Shown in pieces: positions 8,882 through 17,302 of a DNA stretch of 64,000 bases; the stretch's first letter is position 1; each line of letters begins with the position of its first letter. The position numbers and the translations under genes are program-made. The DNA comes from Gemmatimonadota bacterium (GTDB taxonomy: Bacteria; Gemmatimonadota; Gemmatimonadetes; Gemmatimonadales; Gemmatimonadaceae), in contig BJHH01000004.1 of NCBI GenBank assembly GCA_014192065.1, forward strand, positions 124,001 to 188,000. The letters run 5' to 3'. Under the pieces are notes generated by a model that did not search any database, had not been told where the DNA came from, and saw only the letters and a list, made by a program, of their open reading frames with translations.

Positions 8882-9670
8882 TTGGCTGACGCCGTCGACG
8901 AGCGCGACATACTGGAGCCACGCCGTGACTACGGTACGATCGTCGTCGTGGGCGGAGGGTGCTACGGCTCGCAGTATGTGCGGCAGCTGCGCCGGGCGCG
9001 CGTTGCAGGCAAGACCACTTGGAGCCATCTCATCGTCGTCGATCGCGACGCGCACTGCCTGCATGTCCAGAACGTGGCGGCGGATCCGCGGGGCGTCATT
9101 CACCTCAGTGGCGCAGGTGATTCGTGGGCCGCGATCGATTTCGTTGAGGCAGAGTGGGCCAGCTTTTTCGATGATTGGCTCGGCGAAGCACAGGCCGCGC
9201 CGGCGAACCATCATGCCGATGCGATCGTGCCGTCGCCGCTGATGCCGCATCTGCTGTTTGACTGGTTGGTCACGCGCGCCCGCGCCCGCGGGCCCGGCGA
9301 AGAAATTGCGGTCGAGGTCCCGGGCGAACTCCCCAATGTGCCATGGCAGAAGGCGGGAATGGGTGGCACACGCTATGCCAGTTATGCCACCTGGATCTGC
9401 CCGATCAACTGCATCGAACCGAAGAAGTGCCCGCACACCGGCGGGCCGCGAGATTGGAGTTTTCACGAATCGTTGACGACGGGTGCCGGTCGTGCGGCCG
9501 TGCTTCGGGTCACGCATCGGCACTTCGGTGTCGGAATGATCGACCTGTCGGACGTGCTTGCTGCCGATGCGTGGATTGCCGACATCTTGCCGGCGCGCGG
9601 TGTGGCGAGGATCGCGACGGCGAGTCATTGTCACGCGGCCATCGGTGGAATCGCCATGCGGGGCCCGTAG
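8882..9670 (+). CDS. Unrecognised Rossmann-type protein with conserved-looking cysteine cluster
   Basis: The 262-residue product opens with a nucleotide-binding-like loop (IVVVGGGCYGS at 20-30) and a following acidic end of the second strand (IVVDRD at 51-56), as in NAD- or FAD-binding folds. Cys173, Cys177 and Cys183 form C-x3-C-x5-C in WICPINCIEPKKCPHTGGP, which looks like a metal or iron-sulfur site. No named family is recognised. The only start that leaves the fold intact is TTG three bases after the SDR stop. Close packing with the SDR and PHP genes suggests shared metabolism. Confidence 0.75.
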   Translation: MADAVDERDILEPRRDYGTIVVVGGGCYGSQYVRQLRRARVAGKTTWSHLIVVDRDAHCLHVQNVAADPRGVIHLSGAGDSWAAIDFVEAEWASFFDDWLGEAQAAPANHHADAIVPSPLMPHLLFDWLVTRARARGPGEEIAVEVPGELPNVPWQKAGMGGTRYASYATWICPINCIEPKKCPHTGGPRDWSFHESLTTGAGRAAVLRVTHRHFGVGMIDLSDVLAADAWIADILPARGVARIATASHCHAAIGGIAMRGP

Positions 9671-9752
9671 CCCTCACTTCCCCCCGTGGCGAGATTTCCA
9701 GACGCCCCGGTGCCTTTCCGTGCCGGGAATGACCTGATCCGGAACCGGCGAA

Positions 9753-10748
9753 GTGGCCACACACGAATTTGACGTCGTAACCATCGGCGCGGGCCCAGCA
9801 GGCCTGTGTGCCGGCATGTACGTGGGTCGCGCACTGCTCAAGGGCGTCGTCCTCGAGCAAGGACTTCCCGGCGGCGAGCTGCTTAACACCGAGGTGATCG
9901 AGGATTACATCGGGTTCGAGCACATCCTCGGCTACGATCTCGCCGAGAAGTTCCACGCGCACGCCAATAAATTCGGCGCCGATGTCCGCACATACCAACG
10001 CGTCGAGAAGGTGCGAAAAATTGCCGATGGCACCTTCGAGACGCTCATGGAGAATGGCGACGTCTTCACATCACCGACGGTGATCGTGACCGCCGGCGGC
10101 ACGCCGATAAAGCTCGAGGTTCCCGGCGAAATCGAGTACGCCGGCAAGGGAGTCTCTTACTGCGCTATTTGTGATGGTGCGTTCTTCAAAGACCACACGA
10201 TTCTGGTGGTCGGCGGTGGCGATGCCGCATGCGAGGAGGCCGACTTCCTCACTCGCTACGCCGCCAAGGTGTATCTCGTCCATCGCCGGCACGAGTTCCG
10301 CGCGTCGAAGATCGTCCAGCAGCGGCTCTTCAAGAATCCGAAGATCGAGGTCATCTGGGACACCGTCGTCGACGAAATCGGTGGCCAGGACGGCCTGATG
10401 ACGCACGCAAAGATCCGGAATCTCGAGTCGGGTGAGGCGCGTGAGCTGCAGGCGACGGGCATCTTCATCTTCATCGGCTTCCGGCCGAACACCGGCGTGA
10501 TCGAGGGGCACATTGAGCACGACGCAAGCGGCTATCTGATCACCGACGCCAACATGGAAACGTCGATTCGCGGACTCTTCGCCGCTGGTGACGTGCGCGC
10601 GCAGCTGACTCGTCAGGTGACCACCGCCGTTGGCGATGCCACCACAGCCGCGATTGCCGTCGAAAAATTCCTGACCGCGCGCAAGAACGGAAACCCGGCG
10701 CCCGCGCCCATGCCGATGCTCGAGCGCGGCGGCGGCGGCGGCGCCTGA
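9753..10748 (+). CDS. trxB: Thioredoxin reductase
   Basis: FAD- and NADPH-dependent flavoprotein that reduces thioredoxin. It has the FAD loop GAGPAGL at 12-18, the redox-active disulfide Cys137-Ala-Ile-Cys140 followed by DG, the NADPH loop GGGDAACEE, and the C-terminal FAD motif FAAGDVR. Length is 331 residues, slightly longer than usual because of a C-terminal tail rich in Pro, Met and Gly (about 20 residues ending GGGGGA). The GTG start gives a normal ATHEFDVV beginning. It follows the preceding gene after 82 bases, so it may have its own promoter. Confidence 0.95.
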   Translation: MATHEFDVVTIGAGPAGLCAGMYVGRALLKGVVLEQGLPGGELLNTEVIEDYIGFEHILGYDLAEKFHAHANKFGADVRTYQRVEKVRKIADGTFETLMENGDVFTSPTVIVTAGGTPIKLEVPGEIEYAGKGVSYCAICDGAFFKDHTILVVGGGDAACEEADFLTRYAAKVYLVHRRHEFRASKIVQQRLFKNPKIEVIWDTVVDEIGGQDGLMTHAKIRNLESGEARELQATGIFIFIGFRPNTGVIEGHIEHDASGYLITDANMETSIRGLFAAGDVRAQLTRQVTTAVGDATTAAIAVEKFLTARKNGNPAPAPMPMLERGGGGGA

Positions 10749-10777
10749 GCGGCGGATACTGGCCTGTGGCCGGCGCC

Positions 10778-11398
10778 ATGATCGTCAAACGCGTCACAGT
10801 CGGACCGTTTGAGGAAAACTGCTACCTGCTCGCCGAGGCTTCCGGTGCGGCGGCGGTCATCGTTGATCCGGGCGATGAAGGCGACCGGATCGTGGCGATG
10901 GCGGCGGAGAACGGTTGCACGCCGTCCGCTGTCTGGCTGACGCACGCGCATCTCGATCATATCGGTGCGGTTTCTGCGGTTCGAAGAGCGTGGCCAGGCA
11001 TCCCCGTCACGCTGCACCCAGATGATCTCGTCGTTTATGCCTACGGTGCGATGGCCGCCGAGAAGTACGGCCTGCCGTGGGAACAGCCCGAACCCCCTGA
11101 GCGGCGTTTTGCCGAAGGTAACGTCCTCTCCATCGGGTCACTCCGCTTCGAGGTGTGGCATCTTCCCGGCCATGCGCCGGGTCACGTCGCGTTCATCGGC
11201 GAAGGCCTGATGATCGGCGGTGACTGCCTGTTCAAGGGGTCGGTCGGTCGCACGGACCTGCCGCTCTGCGATCCGGCGGCGTTCTCGAGGAGCCTCCGCA
11301 GAATTCTCACGTTGCCGGACGACACGGTGGTCTATCCAGGTCACGGGTCTCCGACGACCATTGGTCGCGAACGGGCGTCAAATCCGTTTCTTGCGTAA
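10778..11398 (+). CDS. MBL-fold metallo-hydrolase (glyoxalase II-like)
   Basis: Cytosolic metal-dependent hydrolase. The metal motif THAHLDHIG gives His56, His58, Asp60 and His61; further ligands are in LPGHAPGH, GGDCLFKGSVGR and YPGHG. The 206-residue size and GRTDLP segment match the short glyoxalase II-like group (YcbL type) rather than full hydroxyacylglutathione hydrolases. An upstream GTG would add four residues; the ATG giving MIVKRVTVGPFEENC was chosen because family members start there. Nearby trxB suggests thiol chemistry, but that link is only positional. Confidence 0.88.
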   Translation: MIVKRVTVGPFEENCYLLAEASGAAAVIVDPGDEGDRIVAMAAENGCTPSAVWLTHAHLDHIGAVSAVRRAWPGIPVTLHPDDLVVYAYGAMAAEKYGLPWEQPEPPERRFAEGNVLSIGSLRFEVWHLPGHAPGHVAFIGEGLMIGGDCLFKGSVGRTDLPLCDPAAFSRSLRRILTLPDDTVVYPGHGSPTTIGRERASNPFLA

Positions 11399-11474
11399 TG
11401 TTGGTATGGAGGGCGGGGTAGGTCCTGCATTCGCGACGCGCCAACCACAGGCTTCTTCCACCAAATCATTCTCA

Positions 11475-12284
11475 ATGCACAACCGCAAGGTGGTCGCCAC
11501 CCTGATCCTTGCCGCGGCCGTTGCAGTCGGCGCGTGCGACGCCGTGACCGGCGGCACGGGCGGAAGCCCGATCGGCGTCGGCGGTATCTCCGCACGCTCG
11601 AAGGGAACCGGCTACACCGTGGCGCCGCAAATCGCTTTTTATCGTGTGGCCGGCGCCAACTTCGTCTCGGCGCAAGGCGTGAAGGATACCTGCTATCTCG
11701 CCGCGTACTCCGAGCCCAGCACCAGTGGACAGATATCCGCGGCCGCCCTGGGCGCGGGCCCGTACATCATCGTGGCGCTCGGAAGTCGCACCGACTCCTT
11801 GGTGCGCACCGGTGGTGCGCTCGACGCGGCGTATCGCTCGACGCTGGCGTCTGGCATCCCGTTTACGCCGGGCGACTCCATGGTCATCACGGTGCCGGGT
11901 GATCGCGCCGGATTTCCCGCGAGCACGTTCCGTGGCAAGACGGCCGAGCCGTTCTCCATGGTCCCGATCGGCACGCCGGTAGCGGGCAGTCCGATCAACT
12001 TGACCTGGACGGCGGCGAGTGACCTCAATGCCGCGATGTTCGTGACGTTCCGCTACAGCGCGGCGGGAACCGCGCCCGCAACGTTGAACCGCCAGGTCGC
12101 TTGTGCATTCGTCGATGACGGCAGCGGACAGGTTCCCGCGACGGTCGCGGCTGAATGGGTGGCAGCCGCGACCCGGGATTACACGGCGCAGCGCATCCGG
12201 ACGATCCTGACTCAGATCGACCTGCCGTTGTCGTACTTCAACATCGTCTCCACCTTCGACTGGCCCACGCCGGTCTCGCCCTGA
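11475..12284 (+). CDS. Hypothetical lipoprotein
   Basis: A 269-residue product with an MHNRK n-region, a hydrophobic core and VGAC, so Cys21 is a probable lipidation site. The mature protein is rich in Gly, Ala, Ser and Thr and looks beta-rich, with a carbohydrate-binding or immunoglobulin-like feel (SPINLTWTAASDLNAAMFV) and two further cysteines. No family recognised. It follows the MBL gene by 76 bases and no other gene shares its transcript downstream in the same direction until the Rrf2 gene. Confidence 0.72.
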   Translation: MHNRKVVATLILAAAVAVGACDAVTGGTGGSPIGVGGISARSKGTGYTVAPQIAFYRVAGANFVSAQGVKDTCYLAAYSEPSTSGQISAAALGAGPYIIVALGSRTDSLVRTGGALDAAYRSTLASGIPFTPGDSMVITVPGDRAGFPASTFRGKTAEPFSMVPIGTPVAGSPINLTWTAASDLNAAMFVTFRYSAAGTAPATLNRQVACAFVDDGSGQVPATVAAEWVAAATRDYTAQRIRTILTQIDLPLSYFNIVSTFDWPTPVSP

Positions 12285-12386
12285 CTATCGGCGAATCACC
12301 GTGACCGACATGCCGCTGACAGGCGACCGCGAATAGCTGGAGCGCTCGGTCTTGTCGTTCGGGTCTATTTCACGCACTATTCGGAT

Positions 12387-12842
12387 ATGCGCATCACCAC
12401 CTGGGCCGAGTACGGCGTAATCTGCGCGCTTCATCTGGCGAAGCGTACGAATGAGAGCGCCGTCAACGGACGCGACATCGCGGCCCGCGAGGGGTTGCCG
12501 GCTGACTATGTCGAGCAGATCCTCCTCCGTCTTCGCCGCGCCGGAATCGTGTCGAGCACGCGCGGCGCGCGCGGCGGATATGCGCTCGCGAGGCCCGCGG
12601 TCGAAATCACGGTGCGGCAAATCATCGCCGCGGCGGAACTGGTCACGTTCGATGTGCACTGCGAAAGCCATCCGATCGACGAAGTCCGCTGCTCGAGCGC
12701 GCATGAGTGCAGCATTCGGCCGGTCTGGATTATGCTCCAGCGCCGCATCGACGAAGTCCTCGACGGCGTCTTTCTTGCCGACTTGCTACACGCCGAGCCT
12801 GCCGTGCGACAGCGCGTCGGGCTCCCCGTCCTGCAGGCCTGA
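12387..12842 (+). CDS. Rrf2 family transcriptional regulator, probable iron-sulfur sensor
   Basis: DNA-binding regulator of the IscR/NsrR family, 151 residues. The winged helix occupies roughly the first 75 residues (MRITTWAEYGVICALHLA, then the wing STRGARGGYAL). Cys92, Cys102 and Cys108 give C-x9-C-x5-C; IscR has three ligands with the first at the same position, so an iron-sulfur cluster is likely. No isc, suf or nitrosative-stress genes are adjacent, so its regulon is unknown. It stands alone, 102 bases after the lipoprotein gene. Confidence 0.9.
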   Translation: MRITTWAEYGVICALHLAKRTNESAVNGRDIAAREGLPADYVEQILLRLRRAGIVSSTRGARGGYALARPAVEITVRQIIAAAELVTFDVHCESHPIDEVRCSSAHECSIRPVWIMLQRRIDEVLDGVFLADLLHAEPAVRQRVGLPVLQA

Positions 12843-13135
<293 letters not shown>

Positions 13136-13146
13136 TTGGGAGGAGG

Positions 13147-13175
13147 AAGCTAGCGACCGCGCCAGCGATACCCAA
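13147..13175 (-). promoter_or_regulatory. Possible sigma70-type promoter for tRNA-Leu
   Basis: On the minus strand TTGGGT and TAGCTT are separated by 17 bases and end 11 bases before the tRNA 5' end, the expected geometry. Each hexamer matches only three of six consensus bases, so this is a weak sequence call supported mainly by position. Confidence 0.3.
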
Positions 13176-13296
13176 GGGCATCCCGAGTCGTCTGTTGTCA
13201 TGGCGTGTTGTCACCGAGTGTCACCGAGCGTTTCGTTCCGGAAAGGCGGTCCGCGCGTCGCGCGTAAGGCCCTTCCGGCCAGTCCCGAGCCGTCGC

Positions 13297-13779
13297 ATGC
13301 CGAAGCCCACAACACCGAAAACTGAAAAGGGTGAGCCCGTAGTGATCGCGCGCAATAAGCGCGCGCGCTTTGACTATGAGATCGTGGAGACGTGGGAGGC
13401 CGGCATCGTCCTGACCGGTACCGAGGTCAAGTCGCTTCGCGCTGGGCGCGCTCGTATCACGGATGCCTACGGCATCGTCAAGGACAGCGAAGTCTGGCTG
13501 CTGAACATGTACATCGCGCCTTACGAACAGGGGAACCAGTTCAACCATGAGGCGTCCCGCACGCGAAAACTCTTGCTGCACGGACGTGAGGTGCGCCGGC
13601 TCATTGGCGCGGTCGAGCGGCAGGGACTGACGCTGGTGGCACTGGAACTCTATTTCAAGGGATCGCATGCGAAGGTTCGCATCGGGCTCGGCAAGGGTAA
13701 AAAAGTGCACGACAAGCGCGAGACCATCCGCGCCCGCGAGCAGGTGCGTGAGATCGCTCGCGCGCTGAAGACACGATGA
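13297..13779 (+). CDS. smpB: SsrA-binding protein SmpB (trans-translation)
   Basis: Binds tmRNA and delivers it to stalled ribosomes. The 160-residue product has the family hallmarks: VIARNKRARFDYEI at the N-terminus, AGIVLTGTEVKSLR, the conserved HEASRTRKLLLH segment, GLTLVALELYFKG, and a basic C-terminal tail (GKGKKVHDKRETIR) that enters the ribosome. The ATG was chosen because upstream sequence in the same frame is unlike the family. The stop overlaps the amidase start (ATGA). No tmRNA gene is visible in the window. Confidence 0.95.
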   Translation: MPKPTTPKTEKGEPVVIARNKRARFDYEIVETWEAGIVLTGTEVKSLRAGRARITDAYGIVKDSEVWLLNMYIAPYEQGNQFNHEASRTRKLLLHGREVRRLIGAVERQGLTLVALELYFKGSHAKVRIGLGKGKKVHDKRETIRAREQVREIARALKTR

Positions 13780-14642
13780 AACGTCATGTTCGAGGTTTCT
13801 TCTTTGGTGTCGCCATCGCGACGGTGTGCGTGGGCCCGGTGGTCGCCGCGCAGAACACGCGCGCGTCTGCCGACCCGCCGCCTGCTGGCGTTTCGGGATC
13901 GCCGAGGCGGCACACGGTGGTCGTCGATGCTGGTCACGGCGGACCGGACCGCGGAATGACGGGCACGACGCCATCCGGCGAACGGATCTACGAAAAGGAC
14001 GTCACGCTCCAGGTGGCCCGCCGCCTGGCGTCTCGGCTTGAGGCGGCCGGCGTCAACGTGATCATGACGCGTACGTCCGATACGCTCATCGCCCTCTCGG
14101 ATCGTGGCCGAATCGCCAATCGGCAGAACGGTGATCTGTTCATTTCGGTACATGTGAACGCCGCGAATCCAGGCTGGAAGCAACCGGGGGCGGCGCGCGG
14201 ATTCGAGACCTATTTCCTTGCTGAGGCGAAGACCGAGGACGAACGACGTGTGGCGGCCATGGAAAACGAGGCCGTCCGGTTCGATACCGACGACAGCGCG
14301 CCCAAGGACGACGCCCTCGGTTTCATGCTCAGCGATATGCTCCAAAATGAACATCTGCGCGAATCGAGTGACCTCGCGGCGATGATCCAGGGACGATTGC
14401 GCGGGGCGCATCCTGGCCCGAGCCGCGGCGTCAAACAGGCCGGGTTCCGTGTGCTCGTAACCGCGTTCATGCCCGCCGTGCTGGTGGAGATCGGATTCGG
14501 TTCCAATCGGTCCGAGGCGGCCTGGATCGCCAGCGCCCAAGGGCAGTCGGAGCTCGCCGACGCCATGACGCGAGCCACGTTGGATTACCTTGCCCAGTAC
14601 GAACGCCGCGTGGGCGGTGGACCGACGGGTCGAGGCAAGTGA
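13776..14642 (+). CDS. N-acetylmuramoyl-L-alanine amidase (AmiA/B/C type, Amidase_3)
   Basis: Zinc amidase that cuts the bond between N-acetylmuramic acid and stem peptide, usually at the division septum. A signal peptide precedes residue 27 (cleavage near VAAQ). The zinc ligands His54 (DAGHGG), Glu73 (IYEKD) and His126 (FISVHVNA) and the catalytic glutamate in LVEIGFGSN are all visible. Length 288 residues, with no AMIN or LysM domain, so localisation must come from elsewhere. It overlaps smpB at its start and the pyrD GTG start at its end. Confidence 0.92.
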   Translation: MKRHVRGFFFGVAIATVCVGPVVAAQNTRASADPPPAGVSGSPRRHTVVVDAGHGGPDRGMTGTTPSGERIYEKDVTLQVARRLASRLEAAGVNVIMTRTSDTLIALSDRGRIANRQNGDLFISVHVNAANPGWKQPGAARGFETYFLAEAKTEDERRVAAMENEAVRFDTDDSAPKDDALGFMLSDMLQNEHLRESSDLAAMIQGRLRGAHPGPSRGVKQAGFRVLVTAFMPAVLVEIGFGSNRSEAAWIASAQGQSELADAMTRATLDYLAQYERRVGGGPTGRGK

Positions 14643-15589
14643 ATACAGTGCATCAGCCGAATCAGCAACCTCTCGCGGTCACGGCCGCGGGCATGGCGTT
14701 CCAGAATCCGATCGTGCTCGCCGCGGGGACCGCGGCCTACGGCCGCGAAATCGCTGACGTCGTTCGCCTCGATGCGCTTGGCGGGCTCATCACGAAGGCG
14801 GTCAGCGTGGAGCCGCGGGCCGGCGCGCCCGCGCCGCGTGTGGCAGACTTCGGAGACGGCATGATCAACGCCATCGGTCTCGCCAACCCGGGCGCCGAAC
14901 TCGTTCGCCGCGAGGAGTTGCCCTGGTTGGCCCGTGAACTGCGCACCGCGCGTGTGATCGTGAACGTCGTCGGACGCGTGGTTGAAGATTTCGCTGAAGT
15001 GGTCGGCATGCTCGATTCTGTCGACGGGTTTCAGGCTTACGAGCTGAATGTCAGCTGCCCGAACACCCGTCAGGGCGGTCTCGAGTTTGGCGCCGATCCG
15101 GCCGCGCTCGCGACGGTCGTGTCGCGCGCGCGCGCGCAAACGCGGCGCCCCTTGTTCGTCAAACTGTCGCCCACGCTCGCGAACATCGGCGACGTCGCGA
15201 AGTGCGCCGCCGATGCGGGCGCCGACGGGATCACCGTGGTGAATACGATCCCGGGACTCGTCATCGAAACTGGCACCCGAACGACGGCACTGGGTTTCGG
15301 CACCGGTGGCGTGAGCGGGCCGGGGCTGAGGCCGGTTGGTGTGCTCGCGACGTGGAAGGTGAGCCGTGCGGTCACGCTGCCGGTGATCGGCCTTGGCGGC
15401 GTGACCTCTGCAGACGATGCGCTGCAGTATCTGATGGCCGGCGCCACGCTGGTCGGAATCGGCACGGCGGCACTTGCGAATCCGCGGCTTCCCGAACGCA
15501 TCGTGGCCGATCTCGGCGCCTGGTGCTCGGTCCATCGTGTCGCTTCGATCCGTGACGTGATTGGATCCCTGCGATGGCCGGGCTCGTGA
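14639..15589 (+). CDS. pyrD: Dihydroorotate dehydrogenase, class 1B type
   Basis: FMN enzyme oxidising dihydroorotate to orotate in pyrimidine synthesis. The 316-residue product has the class 1 active-site cysteine Cys140 in ELNVSCPNT and the following GG-x-x-FG-x-DP typical of class 1B, plus GGV and GI-T-ALANP FMN motifs at the end. Class 1B enzymes normally pair with PyrK; no pyrK is adjacent. The GTG start overlaps the amidase stop (GTGA), and the end overlaps pyrF by 16 bases, so pyrD and pyrF are coupled. Confidence 0.93.
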   Translation: MNTVHQPNQQPLAVTAAGMAFQNPIVLAAGTAAYGREIADVVRLDALGGLITKAVSVEPRAGAPAPRVADFGDGMINAIGLANPGAELVRREELPWLARELRTARVIVNVVGRVVEDFAEVVGMLDSVDGFQAYELNVSCPNTRQGGLEFGADPAALATVVSRARAQTRRPLFVKLSPTLANIGDVAKCAADAGADGITVVNTIPGLVIETGTRTTALGFGTGGVSGPGLRPVGVLATWKVSRAVTLPVIGLGGVTSADDALQYLMAGATLVGIGTAALANPRLPERIVADLGAWCSVHRVASIRDVIGSLRWPGS

Positions 15590-16278
15590 TCACACATTCG
15601 CCCACGCCGATCATCGCGCTCGACCTCCCCACGCTCGCAGACGCGAAGGCGCTCGTCGCGCGTATCGGGCCCCGTGCAGACTTCTACAAGGTTGGCCTGC
15701 AACTGTTCACGCGAGAAGGGCCGGCGGCGGTCGAATGGCTTCGTGGCGAATCCAAGCGCGTGTTCCTTGATCTCAAGCTGCACGACATTCCGAATACCGT
15801 CCGACGCGCAGCCGAGTCGGCCGCCGCGCTCGGTGCGGAACTATTGACCATTCATGCCATCGGTGGCGAGGCGATGATGCGTGCGGCGGTCGACGGCGCT
15901 GGCCCAACCGGTGTCATCGCCGTGACGGTGCTCACCTCATTCGACGATGCCGCCTACGCGGCCGCTATCGGCGTGCCAGGTACGACGGTTGTGGACACGG
16001 TGCTGCGGTTGGCAGATCGTGCACGTGCTTGTGGCGCGCGCGGAATCGTGTGTGCTGGGACCGAAGCGGGTGCGGTTCGGCGCGCGCATGGCGACGCGCT
16101 CGGCACGTTGGTTCCGGGGCTGCGTCCCCCGGGGGCGCCGGTCAACGATCAGGCGCGCGTGGCGACGCCGCGCGAAGTGCGTGATGCGGGTGCGACCTGG
16201 GTGATTGTCGGACGCGCCGTCACCGCCGCGAGCGATCCTGCTCAAGCGTACGAAGAGATCTGCGTCGCCCTCGGCTGA
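15574..16278 (+). CDS. pyrF: Orotidine 5'-phosphate decarboxylase
   Basis: Last step of UMP synthesis. Catalytic residues are visible in DLKLHDIPNT: Asp66, Lys68 and Asp71, together with Asp17 and Lys39 that complete the charged network. The C-terminal VPGLRPPG phosphate region and VGRAV-TAASDP are also typical. Length 234 residues. The ATG lies within the 3' end of pyrD, which it overlaps by 16 bases. Confidence 0.95.
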   Translation: MAGLVITHSPTPIIALDLPTLADAKALVARIGPRADFYKVGLQLFTREGPAAVEWLRGESKRVFLDLKLHDIPNTVRRAAESAAALGAELLTIHAIGGEAMMRAAVDGAGPTGVIAVTVLTSFDDAAYAAAIGVPGTTVVDTVLRLADRARACGARGIVCAGTEAGAVRRAHGDALGTLVPGLRPPGAPVNDQARVATPREVRDAGATWVIVGRAVTAASDPAQAYEEICVALG

Positions 16279-16357
16279 CCGCCGGTTCACGGCTGCCGTC
16301 TTGCGGCCAGAACCCGAAGGGTCCAGCGTTTTGGCCTCACCCCTGTCAGGAGATTCG

Positions 16358-16930
16358 ATGCAGCAGAGTCGTCCAGCGGTGTTGGCAACGGTCGTCACGG
16401 CCTGCGCGCTGCTGACCGCGTGCGCCGGTAGTGCGGGTTCCGCCACCACGGTTGATACCGCGCCCGCACCGCAGCAGATCATGACGGCCTCCGGCCAGAG
16501 CATCAGGCTTGGCACGACGTCATCGATTGTCGCGGTCTCCGAAGCGATTCGTATCGGAGCGGATTCGGCGTACGGGTTGTTGTTGAAGGTGTACGGGGAC
16601 CTCCAGATACCCACCACCACGCTGGATTCCCGGCAGCACACCGCGGGGAATCCCGCGCTGAAAATCCGGCGTCGGCTCGGCGGCGTTTCGCTCATAAAGT
16701 ATCTCGACTGCGGTCACAAGGACGGCAACCCGAATGCCGATTCGTATGACGTCGTGTTGCATGTTGTCACTGCCGTATCCGGAGCCGCGGAGGGATCCTC
16801 GGTCCTTTCGACGCGCGTGGACGGCGTCGCGACGCATCCGGTGTTCGGCAGTCAAGCCGTGTGCAGTACCACTGGCGAACTTGAGAAGCGGATCGCGGCT
16901 GCGGTCAAGGAAAAATCAGCAGCCAAGTAG
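16358..16930 (+). CDS. Hypothetical lipoprotein
   Basis: A 190-residue product with a short lipoprotein signal ending LTAC (Cys22). A strong ribosome binding site (AGGAG) stands seven bases upstream of the ATG. The mature domain has two cysteines about 75 residues apart that could form a disulfide, and alternating beta-like stretches. I recognise no family. It is separated from pyrF by 79 bases and from the ribosomal gene promoter by 149 bases. Confidence 0.72.
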   Translation: MQQSRPAVLATVVTACALLTACAGSAGSATTVDTAPAPQQIMTASGQSIRLGTTSSIVAVSEAIRIGADSAYGLLLKVYGDLQIPTTTLDSRQHTAGNPALKIRRRLGGVSLIKYLDCGHKDGNPNADSYDVVLHVVTAVSGAAEGSSVLSTRVDGVATHPVFGSQAVCSTTGELEKRIAAAVKEKSAAK

Positions 16931-17179
16931 TTTCAGGACAACTGGTTATCGGTTTATCGGCGAGTTTCCACTGCAAGGGAGCGGGCGCTTGCCGCCCCTG
17001 GGCTGCTACCTGTTTGCACCATGCCAGCGCATGCACACGGTGGGTGAACGGCCATTTCCGTACACGTCAGTCCTGTCCCTTGTGTCAAGGTCCCACGCTA
17101 ACTATCATTCCAGACTGGCCCCAAATCGGGTCCTGGCAAGGTGTTGGCAACGCGTTTGGCCGTTTGAGGGGACTCCCGA
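16931..17179. other. Leader region upstream of the ribosomal protein operon
   Basis: Holds the promoter listed separately and about 70 bases of probable 5' leader before rpmJ. No infA, map or adk, which often precede rpmJ, can be read here in either strand. No clear intrinsic terminator for the upstream lipoprotein gene is visible; a five-base GC hairpin near 16984-17000 lacks a T-run. Confidence 0.5.
17080..17108 (+). promoter_or_regulatory. Probable sigma70-type promoter of the rpmJ-rpmB operon
   Basis: TTGTGT and TATCAT are separated by exactly 17 bases. The -10 box matches five of six consensus bases, the -35 box three of six. It would start transcription near 17115, giving a leader of about 65 bases before rpmJ. 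It is the best promoter-like match in the gap. Confidence 0.5.
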
Positions 17180-17296
17180 GTGAAAGTTCGAACCAGCGTC
17201 AAGCCGATCTGTGAGCACTGCAAGGTGGTAACTCGCCAAGGCGTGACTCGCATCATCTGCAAGCGCAATCCCAAGCACAAGCAGCGGCAGGGTTAA
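17180..17296 (+). CDS. rpmJ: 50S ribosomal protein L36
   Basis: A 38-residue protein beginning with [18 protein letters not shown] when read as a start. Four zinc-binding residues are visible: Cys-x-x-Cys in ICEHC, then a later Cys and His in [12 protein letters not shown], so this is the zinc-containing form. It is followed after six bases by rpsM, the normal order. An upstream GAGGGG may be the ribosome binding site. Confidence 0.95.
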   Translation: MKVRTSVKPICEHCKVVTRQGVTRIICKRNPKHKQRQG

Positions 17297-17302
17297 CGAC
17301 AT

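Noticed and set aside
7946-9634. Minus-strand frame of 562 codons over the PHP, SDR and Rossmann genes
   Set aside because: Covers three plus-strand genes with recognisable motifs; product has no domain-like pattern.
10728-10745. GGC repeat at the trxB end as a possible regulatory repeat
   Set aside because: It codes for a terminal glycine run; no second copy or pairing partner nearby.
15120-15139. Run of alternating GC in pyrD that looks like a simple repeat
   Set aside because: It encodes a continuous Arg/Ala helix in a conserved enzyme; no sign of slippage or frameshift.
16980-17002. GC hairpin after the lipoprotein gene as a terminator
   Set aside because: Only five base pairs and no T-run; probably chance.
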